A DNA stretch of 64,000 nt. Source: Eutreptiella sp. 'Long Island Sound 2002'. Its lineage: Eukaryota; Euglenozoa; Euglenophyceae; Eutreptiales; Eutreptiaceae. The DNA lies in the NCBI GenBank assembly GCA_964036045.1, contig OZ038392.1, positions 16,175,612 through 16,239,611 of the forward strand, in the 5' to 3' direction. Positions within the stretch are counted from its first letter, which is position 1. Every line of letters starts with the position of its first letter. A program made the translations under genes and the position numbers. Below, one piece after another: positions 13,701 through 28,100 of the stretch. The notes beneath the pieces were generated by a model. It searched no databases. It saw only the letters and a list, made by a program, of their open reading frames with translations, and was not told the origin of the DNA.

Positions 13701-16110
13701 CATGGCCCGTGCAAAGCGACGAAAGCTTGTCACTCTTGAGGACCTGTGGGGAATGGCACACCGTGATCCAGCATGTCTTCATCCCCTTAAATCTTACGCA
13801 TTATAGGCTTGCCATATGGCGTGGCGGGTTTGCCTACCGCATCAGAGAGCCCTCTGGTATACGCATGTGAACTCTGGGTCTTTGCCCTGTGCCCCGCGTT
13901 GCGGGGATCCACTGTATCACATGCTGGAGTCGCCCACTTTCCCAAGCACAGTCTTGAGTACTCTTTGAACTTCTGGAGTCAGTCAAAAAAAAAAGAAAGA
14001 AACCTGTTACAAACCTGTTACAAGCCCCAGAAACCCGTTACAAACCTGATACAAGCCAGAGTAACCCGTTACAAACCCGTTACAAGCCACACAAACCCGT
14101 TACAAACCCGTTACAAGCCCTACAAAACCGTTACAAACCTGATACAAGCCCTAGAAACCCGTTACAAACCTGTAACAAGCCCCAGAACCCCGTTACAAAC
14201 CTGATACAAGCCCGAGTAACCCGTTACAAACCCGTTACAAGCCACACAAACCCGTTACAAACCCGTTACAAGCCCTACAAAACCGTTACAAACCTGATAC
14301 AAGCCCTAGAAACCCGTTACAAACCTGTTACAAGCCCCAGAACCCCGTTACAAACCTGATACAAGCCCGAGAAACCCGTTACAAACCCGTTACAAACCCG
14401 TTACAAGCCCCAGAAACCTGTTCCAAACCTGTTACAAGCCCCAGAACCCCGTTACAAACCTGATACAAGCCCTAGAAACCCGTTACAAACCTGTTACAAA
14501 CCTGTTACAAACCCCAGAAACCCGCTACAAACCTGTTACAAGCCCTAGAAGCCCGTTACAAACCTGATACAAGCCCCAGAAACCCGTTACAATTCCGTTA
14601 CAAGCCCCAGAAACCCGTTACAAACCCGTTACAAGCCCTAGAAACCCGTTACAAACCTGATACAAGCCCTAGAAACCCGTTACAAACCAGTTACAAGCCC
14701 CAGAACCCCGTTACAAACCTGATACAAGCCCCAGAAACCCGTTACAAAGCCGTTACAACCCGTTACAAGCTCTAGAAACCCGTTACCAACCCGTTACAAG
14801 CCCCAAAAACCCGTTACAAACCCGTTACAAGCCCCAGAAACCCCTTATAAACCTGTTACAAGCCCCAGAAACCCATTACAAACCCGTTACAAGCCCCAGA
14901 AACCCGTTACAAACCCCTTACAAGCCCTAGAAACCCGTTACAAACCTGATACAAGCCCCGGAACCCCGTTACAAACCTGTTACAAGCCCCAGAAACCCGT
15001 TGCAAACCTGTTACAAGCCCCAGAACCCCGTTACAAACCTGATACAAGCCCGAGAAACCCGTTACAAACCCGTTACAAACCCGTCACAGGCCCTAGAAAC
15101 CCGTTACAAACCTGTTACAAACCCGTTACAAGCCCCAGAAACCCGTTACACACCTGTTACAAGCCCCAGAAACCCGTTACAAACCTGTTACAAGCCCTAG
15201 AAACCCGTTACAAACCTGTTACAAGCCCCAGAAACCCGTTACAAACCTGTTACAAGCCCCAGAAACCCGCTACAAACCTGATACAAGACCCAGAAACCCG
15301 TTACAAACCCGTTACAAGCCCTAGAAACCCGTTACAAACCCGTTACAACCCCCAGAAACCCGTTACAAACCTGATACAAGCCCCAGAACCCCATTACAAA
15401 CCTGCTACAAGCCCGGGTAACCCGTTGCAAACCTGTTACAAGCCCCAGAAACCGATTACAAACCTGTTACAAACCCGTTACAAGCCCCAGAAACCCGTTA
15501 CAAACCTGTTACAAGCCCAAGAAACCCGTTACAAACCTGTTACAAGCCCCAGAAACCCGTTACAAACCTCTTACAAGCCCCAGAACCCCGTTACAAACCT
15601 GATACAGGCCCTAGAAACCCGTTACAAACCTGTTACAAACCCGTTACAAGCCCCAGAAACCCGTTACAAACCTGTTACAAGCCCAAGAAACCCGTTACAA
15701 ACCTGATACAAGACCCAGAAACCCGTTACAAACCCGTTACAAGCCCCAGAAACCCGTTACAAACCCGTTACAAGCCCTAGAAACCCGGTACAAACCTGTT
15801 ACAAGCACCAGAACCCCGTTACAAACCTGGTACAAGCCCTAGAAACCCGTTACAAACCCGTTACAAGCCCCAGAAACCCGTTGCAAACCCGTTACAAGCC
15901 CCAGAAACCCCTTACAAACCTGTTACAAGCCCCAAAAACCCCTTACAAACCCGTTACAAGCCCCAAAAACCCGTTACAGACCCGTTACAAGCCCCGGAAA
16001 CCCGTTACAAACCTGTGACAAGCCCCAGAAACCCGTTACAAACCTGATACAAGCGCCACAAACCCGTTACAAACCCATTACAAGCCCCAGAAACCCGTTA
16101 CAAACCTGAT
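10754..16110 (+). repeat. 3.25-kb tandem segmental duplication inside the satellite
   Basis: The stretch from insert 2 to about 12.8 kb is repeated from insert 3 (13,273) to about 16.1 kb. Near the insert the offset is 3,249 bp. Farther along (for example 12,145 versus 15,425) it is 3,280 bp. The difference is exactly 31 bp, one satellite unit, so the copies differ by gain or loss of a single monomer plus scattered substitutions. The second copy contains the third ~730-bp insert's downstream flank. Units within the block are more like the matching unit in the other copy than like their neighbours, the usual sign of recent unequal exchange. Confidence 0.82.
13273..14002 (+). mobile_element. 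~730-bp poly(A)-tailed insert, copy 3
   Basis: Nearly identical to copy 2, with only a few substitutions (for example one that restores Asp in the frame near its end). It sits 3,249 bp downstream of copy 2 as part of the large tandem duplication. Junctions and the TAG-interrupted frame are unchanged. Confidence 0.62.
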
Positions 16111-19100
16111 ACAAGCCCCAGAAACCCGCTACAAACCTGTTACAAGCCCTACAAACCCGTTACAAACCTGATACAAGCCCCAGAAACCCGTTACAAACCC
16201 GTTACAAGCCCCAAAAACCCGTTACAAACCCGTTACAAGCCCTAGAAACCCGTTACAAACCTGATACAAGTCCTAGAAACCCGTTACAAACCCGTTACAA
16301 GCCCCAGAAACCCGCTACAAACCTGTTACAAGCCCTAGAAGCCCGTTACAAACCTGATACAAGCCCCAGAAACCCGTTACAATTCCGTTACAAGCCCCAG
16401 AAACCCGTTACAAACCCGTTACAAGCCCCAGAAACCCGTTACAAACCTGATACAAGCCCTAGAAACCCGTTACAAACCAGTTACAAGCCCCAGAACCCCG
16501 TTACAAACCTGATACAAGCCCCAGAAACCCGTTACAAAGCCGTTACAACCCGTTACAAGCCCTAGAAACCCGTTACCAACCCGTTACAAGCCCCAAAAAC
16601 CCGTTACAAACCCGTTACAAGCCCCAGAAACCCCTTATAAACCTGTTACAAGCCCCAGAAACCCGTTGCAAACCTGTTACAAGCCCCATAACCCCGTTAC
16701 AAACCTGATACAAGCCCGAGAAACCCGTTACAAACCTGTTACAAGCCCCAGAAACCCGCTACAAACCTGATTACATACCCAGAAACCCGTTACAAACCCG
16801 TTACAAGCCCCAGAAACCCGTTACAAACCCGTTACAAGCCCTAGAAACCCGTTACAAACCTGATACAAGCCCCAGAACCCCGTTACAAACCTGTTACAAG
16901 CCCCAGAAACCCGTTGCAAACCTGTTACAAGCCCCAGAACCCCGTTACAAACCTGATACAAGCCCGAGAAACCCGTTACAAACCCGTCACAGGCCCTAGA
17001 AACCCGTTACAAACCTGTTACAAACCCGTTACAAGCCCCAGAAACCCGTTACACACCTGTTACAAGCCTCAGAAACCCGTTACAAACCTGTTACAAGCCC
17101 TAGAAACCCGTTACAAACCTGTTACAAGCCCCAGAAACCCGTTACAAACCTGTTACAAGCCCCAGAAACCCGCTACAAACCTGATACAAGACCCAGAAAC
17201 CCGTTACAAACCCGTTACAAGCCCCAGAAACCCGTTACAAACCCGTTACAAGCCCCAGAAACCCGTTACAAACCCCTTACAAGCCCCAGAACCCCATTAC
17301 AAACCTGTTACAAGCCCGAGTAACCCGTTGCAAACCTGTTACAAGCCCCAGAACCCCGTTACAAACCTGATACAGGCCCTAGAAACCCGTTACAAACCTG
17401 TTACAAACCCGTTACAAGCCCCAGAAACCCGTTACAAACCTGTTACAAGCCCAAGAAACCCGTTACAAACCTCTTACAAGCCCTAGAAACCCGTTACAAA
17501 CCTGTTACAAGCCCCAGAAACCCGTTACAAACCTGTTACAAGCCCCAGAAACCCGTTACAAACCTGATACAAGACCCAGAAACCCGTTACAAACCCGTTA
17601 CAAGCCCCAGAAACCCGTTACAAACTCGTTACAAGCCCTAGAAACCCGGTACAAACCTGTTACAAGCCCCAGAACCCCGTTACAAACCTGATACAAGCCC
17701 TAGAAACCCGTTACAAACCCGTTACAAGCCCCAGAAACCCGTTGCAAACCCGTTACAAGCCCCAGAAACCCCTTACAAACCTGTTACAAGCCCCAGAAAC
17801 CCGTTGTAAACCCGTTACAAGCCCCAGAAACCCCTTACAAACCTGTTACAAGCCCCAGAAACCCGTTACAAACCCGTTACAAGCCCCAGAAACCCGTTGC
17901 AAACCCGTTACAAGCCCCGGAAACCCCTTACAAACCCGTTACAAGCCCCAAAAACCTGTTACAAACCCGTTACAAGCCCCGGAAACCCGTTACAAACCTG
18001 TGACAAGCCCCAGAAACCCGTTACAAACCTGATACAAGCGCCACAAACCCGTTACAAACCGATTACAAGCCCCAGAAACCCGTTACAAACCCGGTACAAG
18101 CCCTAGAAACCCGTTACAAACCCGTTACAAGCCCCAGAAACCCGTTACAAACCTGTTACAAGCCCAAGAAACCCGTTACAAACCTCTTACAAGCCCTAGA
18201 AACCCGTTACAAACCTGTTACAAGCCCCAGAAACCCGTTACAAACCTGTTACAAGCCCCAGAAACCCGTTACAAACCTGATACAAGACCCAGAAACCCGT
18301 TACAAACCCGTTACAAGCCCCAGAAACCCGTTACAAACCCGTTACAAGCCCTAGAAACCCGGTACAAACCTGTTACAAGCCCCAGAACCCCGTTACAAAC
18401 CTGATACAAGCCCTAGAAACCCGTTACAAACCCGTTACAAGCCCCAGAAACCCGTTGCAAACCCGTTACAAGCCCCAGAAACCCCTTACAAACCTGTTAC
18501 AAGCCCCAGAAACCCGTTGTAAACCCGTTACAAGCCCCAGAAACCCCTTACAAACCTGTTACAAGCCCCAGAAACCCGTTACAAACCCGTTACAAGCCCC
18601 AGAAACCCGTTGCAAACCCGTTACAAGCCCCGGAAACCCCTTACAAACCCGTTACAAGCCCCAAAAACCTGTTACAAACCCGTTACAAGCCCCGGAAACC
18701 CGTTACAAACCCGTGACAAGCCCCAGAAACCCGTTACAAACCTGATACAAGCGCCACAAACCCGTTACAAACCCATTACAAGCCCCAGAAACCCGTTACA
18801 AACCCGGTACAAGCCCTAGAAACCCGTTACAAACCCGTTACAAGCCCCAAAAAGCCATTACAAACCCGTTACAAATCTGTTACAAGCCCTAGAAACCCGT
18901 TACAAACCCATTACAAGCCCCAGAAACCCGTTACAAACCTGATACAAGCCCCAGAAACGAGCTACAAACCTGTTACAAGCCCTACAAACCCGTTACAAAC
19001 CTGATACAAGCCCCAGAAACCCGTTACAATTCCGTTACAAGCCCCAAAAACCCGTTACAAACCCGTTACAAGCCCTAGAAACCCGTTACAAACCTGATAC

Positions 19101-22100
19101 AAGTCCTAGAAACCCGTTACAAACCCGTTACAAGCCCCAGAAACCCGCTACAAACCTGTTACAAGCCCTAGAAGCCCGTTACAAACCTGATACAAGCCCC
19201 AGAAACCCGTTACAATTCCGTTACAAGCCCCAGAAACCCGTTACAAACCCGTTACAAGCCCAAGAAACCCGTTACAAACCCGATACAAGCCCTAGAAACC
19301 CGTTACAAACCAGTTACAAGCCCCAAAACCCCGTTACAAACCTGATACAAGCCCCAGAAACCCGTTACAAAGCCGTTACAACCCGTTACAAGCCCTAGAA
19401 ACCCGTTACCAACCCGTTACAAGCCCCAAAAACCCGTTGCAAACCCGTTACAAGCCCCAGAAACCCCTTACAAACCTGTTACAAGCCCCAGAAACCCGTT
19501 GCAAACCCGTTACAAGCCCCAGAAACCCCTTACAAACCTGTTACAAGCCCCAGAAACCCGTTACAAACCCGTTACAAGCCCCAGAAACCCGTTGCAAACC
19601 CGTTACAAGCCCCAGAAACCCCTTACAAACCCGTTACAAGCCCCAAAAACCTGTTACAAACCCGTTACAAGCCCCGGAAACCCGTTACAAACCTGTGACA
19701 AGCCCCAGAAACCCGTTACAAACCTGATACAAGCGCCACAAACCCGTTACAAACCCATTACAAGCCCCAGAAACCCACTACAAACCCGGTACAAGCCCTA
19801 GAAACCCGTTACAAACCCGTTACAAGCCCCAAAAACCCATTACAAACCCGTTACAAATCCGTTACAAGCCCTAGAAACCCGTTACAAACCCATTACAAGC
19901 CCCAGAAACCCGTTACAAACCTGCTAAAAGCCCCAGAAACGAGCTACAAACCTGTTACAAGCCCTACAAACCCGTTACAAACCTGATACAAGCCCTAGAA
20001 ACCCGTTACAAACCTGATACAAGTCCTAGAAACCCGTTACAAACCCGTTACAAGCCCCAGAAACCCGCTACAAACCTGTTACAAGCCCTAGAAACCCGTT
20101 ACAAACCTGATACAAGCCCCAGAAACCCGTTACAATTCCGTTACAAGCCCCAGAAACCCGTTACAAACCCGTTACAAGCCCAAGAAACCCGTTACAAACC
20201 TGATACAAGCCCTAGAAACCCGTTACAAATCAGTTACAAGCCCCAAAACCCCGTTACAAACCTGATACAAGCCCCAGAAACCCGTTACAAAGCCGTTACA
20301 ACCCGTTACAAGCCCTAGAAACCCGTTACCAACCCGTTACAAGCCCCAAAAACCCGTTACAAACCCGTTACAAGCCCCAGAAACCCGTTGCAAACCTGTT
20401 ACAAGCCCCATAACCCCGTTACAAACCTGATACAAGCCCGAGAAACCCGTTGCAAACCTGTTACAAGCCCCAGAAACCCGCTACAAACCTGATTACAGAC
20501 CCAGAAACCCGTTACAAACCCGTTACAAGCCCCAGAAACCCGATACAAACCCGTTACAAGCCCTAGAGACCCGTTACAAACCTGATACAAGCCCCAGAAC
20601 CCCGTTACAAACCTGTTACAAGCCCCAGAAACCCGTTGCAAACCTGTTACAAGCCCCAGAACCCCGTTACAAACCTGATACAGGTCCGAGAAACCCGTTG
20701 CAAACCCGTCACAGGCCCTAGAAACCCGTTACAAACCTGTTACAAGCCCCAGAAACCCGTTACAAACCTCTCACAAGCCCTAGAAACCCGTTACAAACCT
20801 GTTACAAGCCCCAGACCCCGGTTACAAACCTGTTACAAGCCCCAGAAACCCGCTACAAACCTGATACAAGACCCAGAAACCCGTTACAAACCCGTTACAA
20901 GCCCTAGAAACCCGTTACAAACCTGATACAAGCCCCAGAACCCCGTTACAAACCTGTTACAAGCCCCAGAAACCCGTTGCAAACCTGTTACAAGCCCCAG
21001 AACCCCGTTACAAACCTGATACAAGTCCGAGAAACCCGTTGCAAACCCGTCACAGGCCCTAGAAACCCGTTACAAACCTGTTACAAACCTGTTACAAGCC
21101 CAAGAAACCCGTTACAAACCTCTCACAAGCCCTAGAAACCCGTTACAAACCTGTTACAAGCCCCAGACCCCCGTTACAAACCTGTTACAAGCCCCAGAAA
21201 CCCGCTACAAACCCGTTACAAGCCCCAGAAACCCGTTACAAACCCGTTACAAGCCCTAGAAACCCGGTACAAACCTGATACAAGCCCCAGAACCCCGTTA
21301 CAAACCTGTTACAAGCCCGAGTAACCCGTTGCAAACCTGTTACAAGCCCCAGAACCCCGTTGCAAACCAGTTACAAGCCCCAGAAACCCCTTACAAACCT
21401 GTTACAAGCCCCAGAAACCCCTTACAAACCCGTTACAAGCCCCAAAAACCCGTTACGAACCCGTTACAAGCCCCGGAAACCCGTTACAAACCTGTGACAA
21501 GCCCCAGAAACCCGTTACAAACCTGATACAAGCGCCACAAACCCGTTACAAACCCATTACAAGCCCCAGAAACCCGTTACAAACCCGGTACAAGCCCTAG
21601 AAACCCGTTACAAACCCGTTACAAGCCCCAAAAACCCATTACAAACCCGTTACAAATCTGTTACAAGCCCTAGAAACCCGTTACAAACCCATTACAAGCC
21701 CCAGAAACCCGTTACAAACCTGATACAAGCCCCAGAAACCCGCTACAAACCTGTTACAAGCCCTACAAACCCGTTACAAACCTGATACAAGCCCCAGAAA
21801 CCCGTTACAAACCCGTTACAAGCCCCACCAACCCGTTACAAACCCGTTACAAGCCCTAGAAACCCGTTACAAACCTGATACAAGTCCTAGAAACCCGTTA
21901 CAAACCCGTTACAAGCCCCATAAACCCGCTACAAACCTGTTACAAGCCCTAGAAGCCCGTTACAAACCTGTTACAAGCCCCAGAAACCCGTTACAAACCT
22001 GATACAAGTCCTAGAAACCCGTTACAAACCCGTTACAAGCCCCATAAACCCGCTACAAACCTGTTACAAGCCCTAGAAGCCCGTTACAAACCCATTACAA

Positions 22101-25100
22101 GCCCCAGAAACCCGTTACAAACCTGATACAAGCCCCAGAAACCCGCTACAAACCTGTTACAAGCCCTACAAACCCGTTACAAACCTGATACAAGCCCCAG
22201 AAACCCGTTACAAACCCGTTACAAGCCCCACCAACCCGTTACAAACCCGTTACAAGCCCTAGAAACCCGTTACAAACCTGATACAAGTCCTAGAAACCCG
22301 TTACAAACCCGTTACAAGCCCCAGAAACCCGTTACAATTCCGTTACAAGCCCCAGAAACCCGTTACAAACCCGTTACAAGCCCCAGAAACCCGTTACAAA
22401 CCTGATACAAGCCCTAGAAACCCGTTACAAACCAGTTACAAGCCCCAGAACCCCGTTACAAACCTGATACAAGCCCCAGAAACCCGTTACAAAGCCGTTA
22501 CAACCCGTTACAAGCCCTAGAAACCCGTTACCAACCCGTTACAAGCCCCAAAAACTCGTTACAAACCCGTTACAAGCCCCAGAAACCCCTTATAAACCTG
22601 TTACAAGCCCCAGAAACCCGTTGCAAACCTGTTACAAGCCCCATAACCCCGTTACAAACCTGATACAAGCCCGAGAAACCCGTTACAAACCTGTTACAAG
22701 CCCCAGAAATCCGCTACAAACCTGATTACAGACCCAGAAACCCGTTACAAACCCGTTACAAGCCCCAGAAACCCGTTACAAACCCGTTACAAGCCCTAGA
22801 AACCCGTTACAAACCTGATACAAGCCCCAGAACCCCGTTACAAACCTGTTACAAGCCCCAGAAACCCGTTGCAAACCTGATACAAGCCCCAGAACCCCGT
22901 TACAAACCTGACACAAGCCCGAGAAACCCGTTACAAACCCGTCACAGGCCCCAGAAACCCCTTACAAACCTGTTACAAACCCGTTACAAGCCCCAGAAAC
23001 CCGTTACACACCTGTTACAAGCCCCAGAAACCCCTTACAAACCTGTTACAAGCCCTAGAAACCCGTTACAAACCTGTTACAAGCCCCAGAAACCCGTTAC
23101 AAACCTGTTACAAGCCCCAGAAACCCGCTACAAACCTGATACAAGACCCAAAAACCCGTTACAAACCTGATACAAGCCCCAGAAACCCGTTACAAACCCG
23201 TTACAACCCCTAGAAACCCGTTACAAACCTCATACAGGCCCTAGAAACCCGTTACAAACCTGTTACAAACCGTTACAAGCCCCAGAAACCCGTTACAAAC
23301 CTGGTACAAGCCCAAGAAACCCGTTGCAAACCTCTTACAAGCCCTAGAAACCCGTTACAAACCTGTTACAAGCCCCAGAAACCCGTTACAAACCTGTTAC
23401 AAGCCCCAGAAACCCGTTACAAACCTGATACAAGACCCAGAAACCCGTTACAAACCCGTTACAAGCCCCAGAAACCCGTTACAAACCCGTTACAAGCCCT
23501 AGAAACCCGGTACAAACCTGTTACAAGCCCCAGAAACCCGTTACAAACCTGTTACAAGCCCCAGAAACCCGTTACCAACCTGATACATGACCCAGAAACC
23601 CGTTACAAACCCGTTACAAGCCCTAGAAACCCGTTACAAACCCGTTACAAGCCCCAGAAACCCGTTGCAAACCCGTTACAAGCCCCAGAAACCCCTTACA
23701 AACCTGTTACAAGCCCCAGAAACCCCTTACAAACCCGTTACAAGCCCTACAAAACCGTTACAAACCCGTTACAAGCCCCGGAAACCCGTTACAAACCTGT
23801 GACAAGCCCCACAAACCCGTTACAAACCTGTTACAAGCCCCAGAAACCCGTTACAAACCTGTTACAAGCCCCAGAAACCCGTTACAAACCTGATACAAGA
23901 CCCAGAAACCCGTTACAAACCCATTACAAGCCCCAGAAACCCGTTACAAACCTGATACAAGCCCCAGAAACCCGCTACAAACCTGTTACAAGCCCTACAA
24001 ACCCGTTACAAACCTGATACAAGCCCCAGAAACCCGTTACAAACCCGTTACAAGCCCTAGAAACCCGTTACAAACCTGATACAAGTCCTAGAAACCCGTT
24101 ACAAACCCGTTACAAGCCCTAGAAACCCGTTACAAACCTGTCACAAGCCCCAGAAACCCCTTACAAACCCGTTACAAGCCCCAGAAACCCGTTACAAACC
24201 CGTTACAAGCCCCGGAAACCCGTTACGAACCTGTGACAAGCCCCAGAAACCCGTTACAAACCTGATACAAGCGCCAAAAACCCGTTACAAACCCATTACA
24301 AGCCCTAGAAACCCGTTACAAACCCGTTACAAGCCCTAAAAACCCGTTACAAACCTGATACAAGTCCTAGAAACCCGTTACAAACCCGTTACAAGCCCTA
24401 GAAACCCGTTACAAACCAGTTACAAGCCCCAGAAACCTGTTACAAACCTGTTACAAGCCCCAGAAACCCGCTACAAACCTGATACAAGACCCAGAAACCC
24501 GTTACAAACCTGATACAAGCCCCAGAAACCCCTTACAAACCCGTTACAAGCCCTAGAAACCCGTTACAAACCTGTTACAAGCCCCAGAACCCCGTTACAA
24601 ACCTGATACAAGCCCCAGAAACCCGTTACAAACCCGTTACAAGCCCCAGAAACCCGTTGCAAACCCGTTACAAGCCCCAGAAACCCCTTACAAACCTGTT
24701 ACAAGCCCCAGAAACCCCTTACAAACCCGTTACAAGCCCCAGAAACCCGTTACAAACCCGTTACAAGCCCCGGAAACCCGTTACAAACCTGTGACAAGCC
24801 CCAGAAACCCGTTACAAACCTGATACAAGCCCTAGAAACCCGTTACAAACCCATTACAAGCCCCGAAAACCCGTTACAAACCCGTTACAAGCCCTAGAAA
24901 CCCGTTACAAACCTGTTACAAGCCGGAGTAACCCGTTGCAAACCTGTTACAAGCCCCGGAAACCCGTTACAAACCTGTGACAAGCCCCAGAAACCCGTTA
25001 CAAACCTGATACAAGCGCCACAAACCCGTTACAAATCCATTACAAGCCCCAGAAACCCGTTACAACCCCGGTACAAGCCCTAGAAACCCGTTACAAACCC

Positions 25101-28100
25101 GTTACAAGCCCCAAAAAGCCATTACAAACCCGTTACAAATCTGTTACAAGCCCTAGAAACCCGTTACAAACCCATTACAAGCCCCAGAAACCCGTTACAA
25201 ACCTGATACAAGCCCCAGAAACCCGCTACAAACCTGTTACAAGCCCTACAAACCCGTTACAAACCTGATACAAGCCCCAGAAACCTGTTACAAACCTGTT
25301 ACAAGCCCCAGAAACCCGCTACAAACCTGATACAAGACCCAGAAACCCGTTACAAACCCGTTACAAGCCCCAGAAACCCGTTACACACCCGTTACAAGCC
25401 CTAGAAACCCGTTACAAACCTGTTACAAGCCCCAGAACCCCGTTACAAACCTGATACAAGCCCCAGAAACCCGTTACAAACCCGTTACAAGCCCCAGAAA
25501 CCCGTTGCAAACCCGTTACAAGCCCCAGAAACCCCTTACAAACCTGTTACAAGCCCCAGAAACCCCTTACAAACCCGTTACAAGCCCCAGAAACCCGTTA
25601 CAAACCCGTTACAAGCCCCGGAAACCCGTTACAAACCTGTGACAAGCCCCAAAAACCCGTTACAAACCTGATACAAGCCCTAGAAACCCGTTACAAACCC
25701 ATTACAAGCCCTAGAAACCCGTTACAAACCTGCTACAAGCCCGAGTAACCCGTTGCAAACCTGTTACAAGCCCCGGAAACCCGTTACAAACCTGTGACAA
25801 GCCCCAGAAACCCGTTACAAACCTGATACAAGCGCCACAAACCCGTTACAAACCCATTACAAGCCCCAGAAACCCGTTACAAACCCGGTACAAGCCCTAG
25901 AAACCCGTTACAAACCCGTTACAAGCCCCAAAAAGCCATTACAAACCCGTTACAAATCTGTTACAAGCCCTAGAAACCCGTTACAAACCCATTACAAGCC
26001 CCAGAAACCCGTTACAAACCTGATACAAGCCCCAGAAACCCGCTACAAACCTGTTACAAGCCCTACAAACCCGTTACAAACCTGATACAAGCCCCAGAAA
26101 CCCGTTACAAACCCGTTCCAAGCCCCACCAACCCGTTACCAACCCGTTACAAGCCCTAGAAACCCGTTACAAACCTGATACAAGTCCTAGAAACCCGTTA
26201 CAAACCCGTTACAAGCCCTAGAAACCCGTTACAAACCTGATACAAGCCCCAGAAACCTGTTACAAACCTGTTACAAGCCCCAGAAACCCGCTACAAACCT
26301 GATACAAGACCCAGAAACCCGTTACACACCCGTTACAAGCCCTAGAAACCCGTTACAAACCTGTTACAAGCCCCAGAAACCCCTTACAAACCCGTTACAA
26401 GCCCCAGAAACCCGTTACAAACCTGTTACAAGCCCTAGAAACCCGTTACAAACCTGTTACAAGCCCCAGAAACCCCTTACAAACCCGTTACAAGCCCCGG
26501 AAACCCGTTACAAACCTGTGACAAGCCCCAGAAACCCGTTACAAACCTGATACAAGCGCCAAAAACCCGTTACAAACCCATTACAAGCCCTAGAAACCCG
26601 TTACAAACCCGTTACAAGCCCTAAAAACCCGTTACAAACCTGATACAAGTCCTAGAAACCCGTTACAAACCCGTTACAAGCCCTAGAAACCCGTTACAAA
26701 CCAGTTACAAGCCCCAGAAACCTGTTACAAACCTGTTACAAGCCCCAAAAACCCGCTACAAACCTGATACAAGACCCAGAAACCCGTTACAAACCCGTTA
26801 CAAGCCCCAGAAACCCGTTACACACCCGTTACAAGCCCTAGAAACCCGTTACAAACCTGTTACAAGCCCCAGAACCCCGTTACAAACCTGATACAAGCCC
26901 CAGAAACCCGTTACAAACCCGTTACAAGCCCCAGAAACCCGTTGCAAACCCGTTACAAGCCCCAGAAACCCCTTACAAACCTGTTACAAGCCCCAGAAAC
27001 CCCTTACAAACCCGTTACAAGCCCCAGAAACCCGTTACAAACCCGTTACAAGCCCCAGAACCCCGTTACAAACCTGTGACAAGCCCCAGAAACCCGTTAC
27101 AAACCTGATACAAGCCCTAGAAACCCGTTACAAACCCATTACAAGCCCCGAAAACCCGTTACAAACCCGTTACAAGCCCTAGAAACCCGTTACAAACCTG
27201 ATACAAGCCCCAGAAACCCGTTACAAACCCGTTACAAGCCCCAGAAACCCGTTGCAAACCCGTTACAAGCCCCAGAAACCCCTTACAAACCTGTTACAAG
27301 CCCCAGAAACCCGTTACAAACCCGTTACAAGCCCCGGAAACCCGTTACAAACCTGTGACAAGTCCCAGAAACCCGTTACAAACCTGATACAAGCGCCACA
27401 AACCCGTTACAAACCCATTGCAAGCCCCAGAAACCCGTTACAAACCCGTTACAAGCCCTAGAAACCCGTTACAAACCCATTACAAGCCCCAGAAACCCGT
27501 TACAAACCTGATACAAGCCCCCGGAACCCGCTACAAACCTGTTACAAGCCCTACAAACCCGTTACAAACCTGATACAAGCCCCAGAAACCCGTTACAAAC
27601 CCGTTACAAGCCCCAAAAACCCGTTACAAACCCGTTACAAGCCCTAGAAACCCGTTACAAACCTGATACAATCCCTAGAAACCCGTTACAAACCCGTTAC
27701 AAGCCCTAGAAACCCGTTACAAACCTGATACAAGCCCCAGAAACCCGTTACAAACCCGTTACAAGCCCCAAAAACCCGTTACAAACCCGTTACAAGCCCT
27801 AGAAACCAGTTACAAACCTGATACAAGCCCTAGAAACCCGTTACAAACCCGTTACAAGCCCTAGAAACCCGTTACAAACCTGTTACAAACCCGTTACAAG
27901 CCCCAGAAACCCGTTACAAACCTGTTACAAGCCCCAGAAACCCGTTACAAACCTCTTACAAGCCCTAGAAACCCGTTACAAACCTGTTACAAGCCCCAGA
28001 AACGCGTTACAAACCCGTTACAAGCCCCAGAAATCCGTTACAAACCTGATACAAGACCCAGAATCCCGTTACAAACCCGTTACAAGCCCCAGAAACCCGT

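Noticed and set aside
20399-20641. 80-codon minus-strand ORF in the satellite
   Set aside because: A chance run where submonomer indels keep the frame clear of the two TAAs per unit; same repeat composition.
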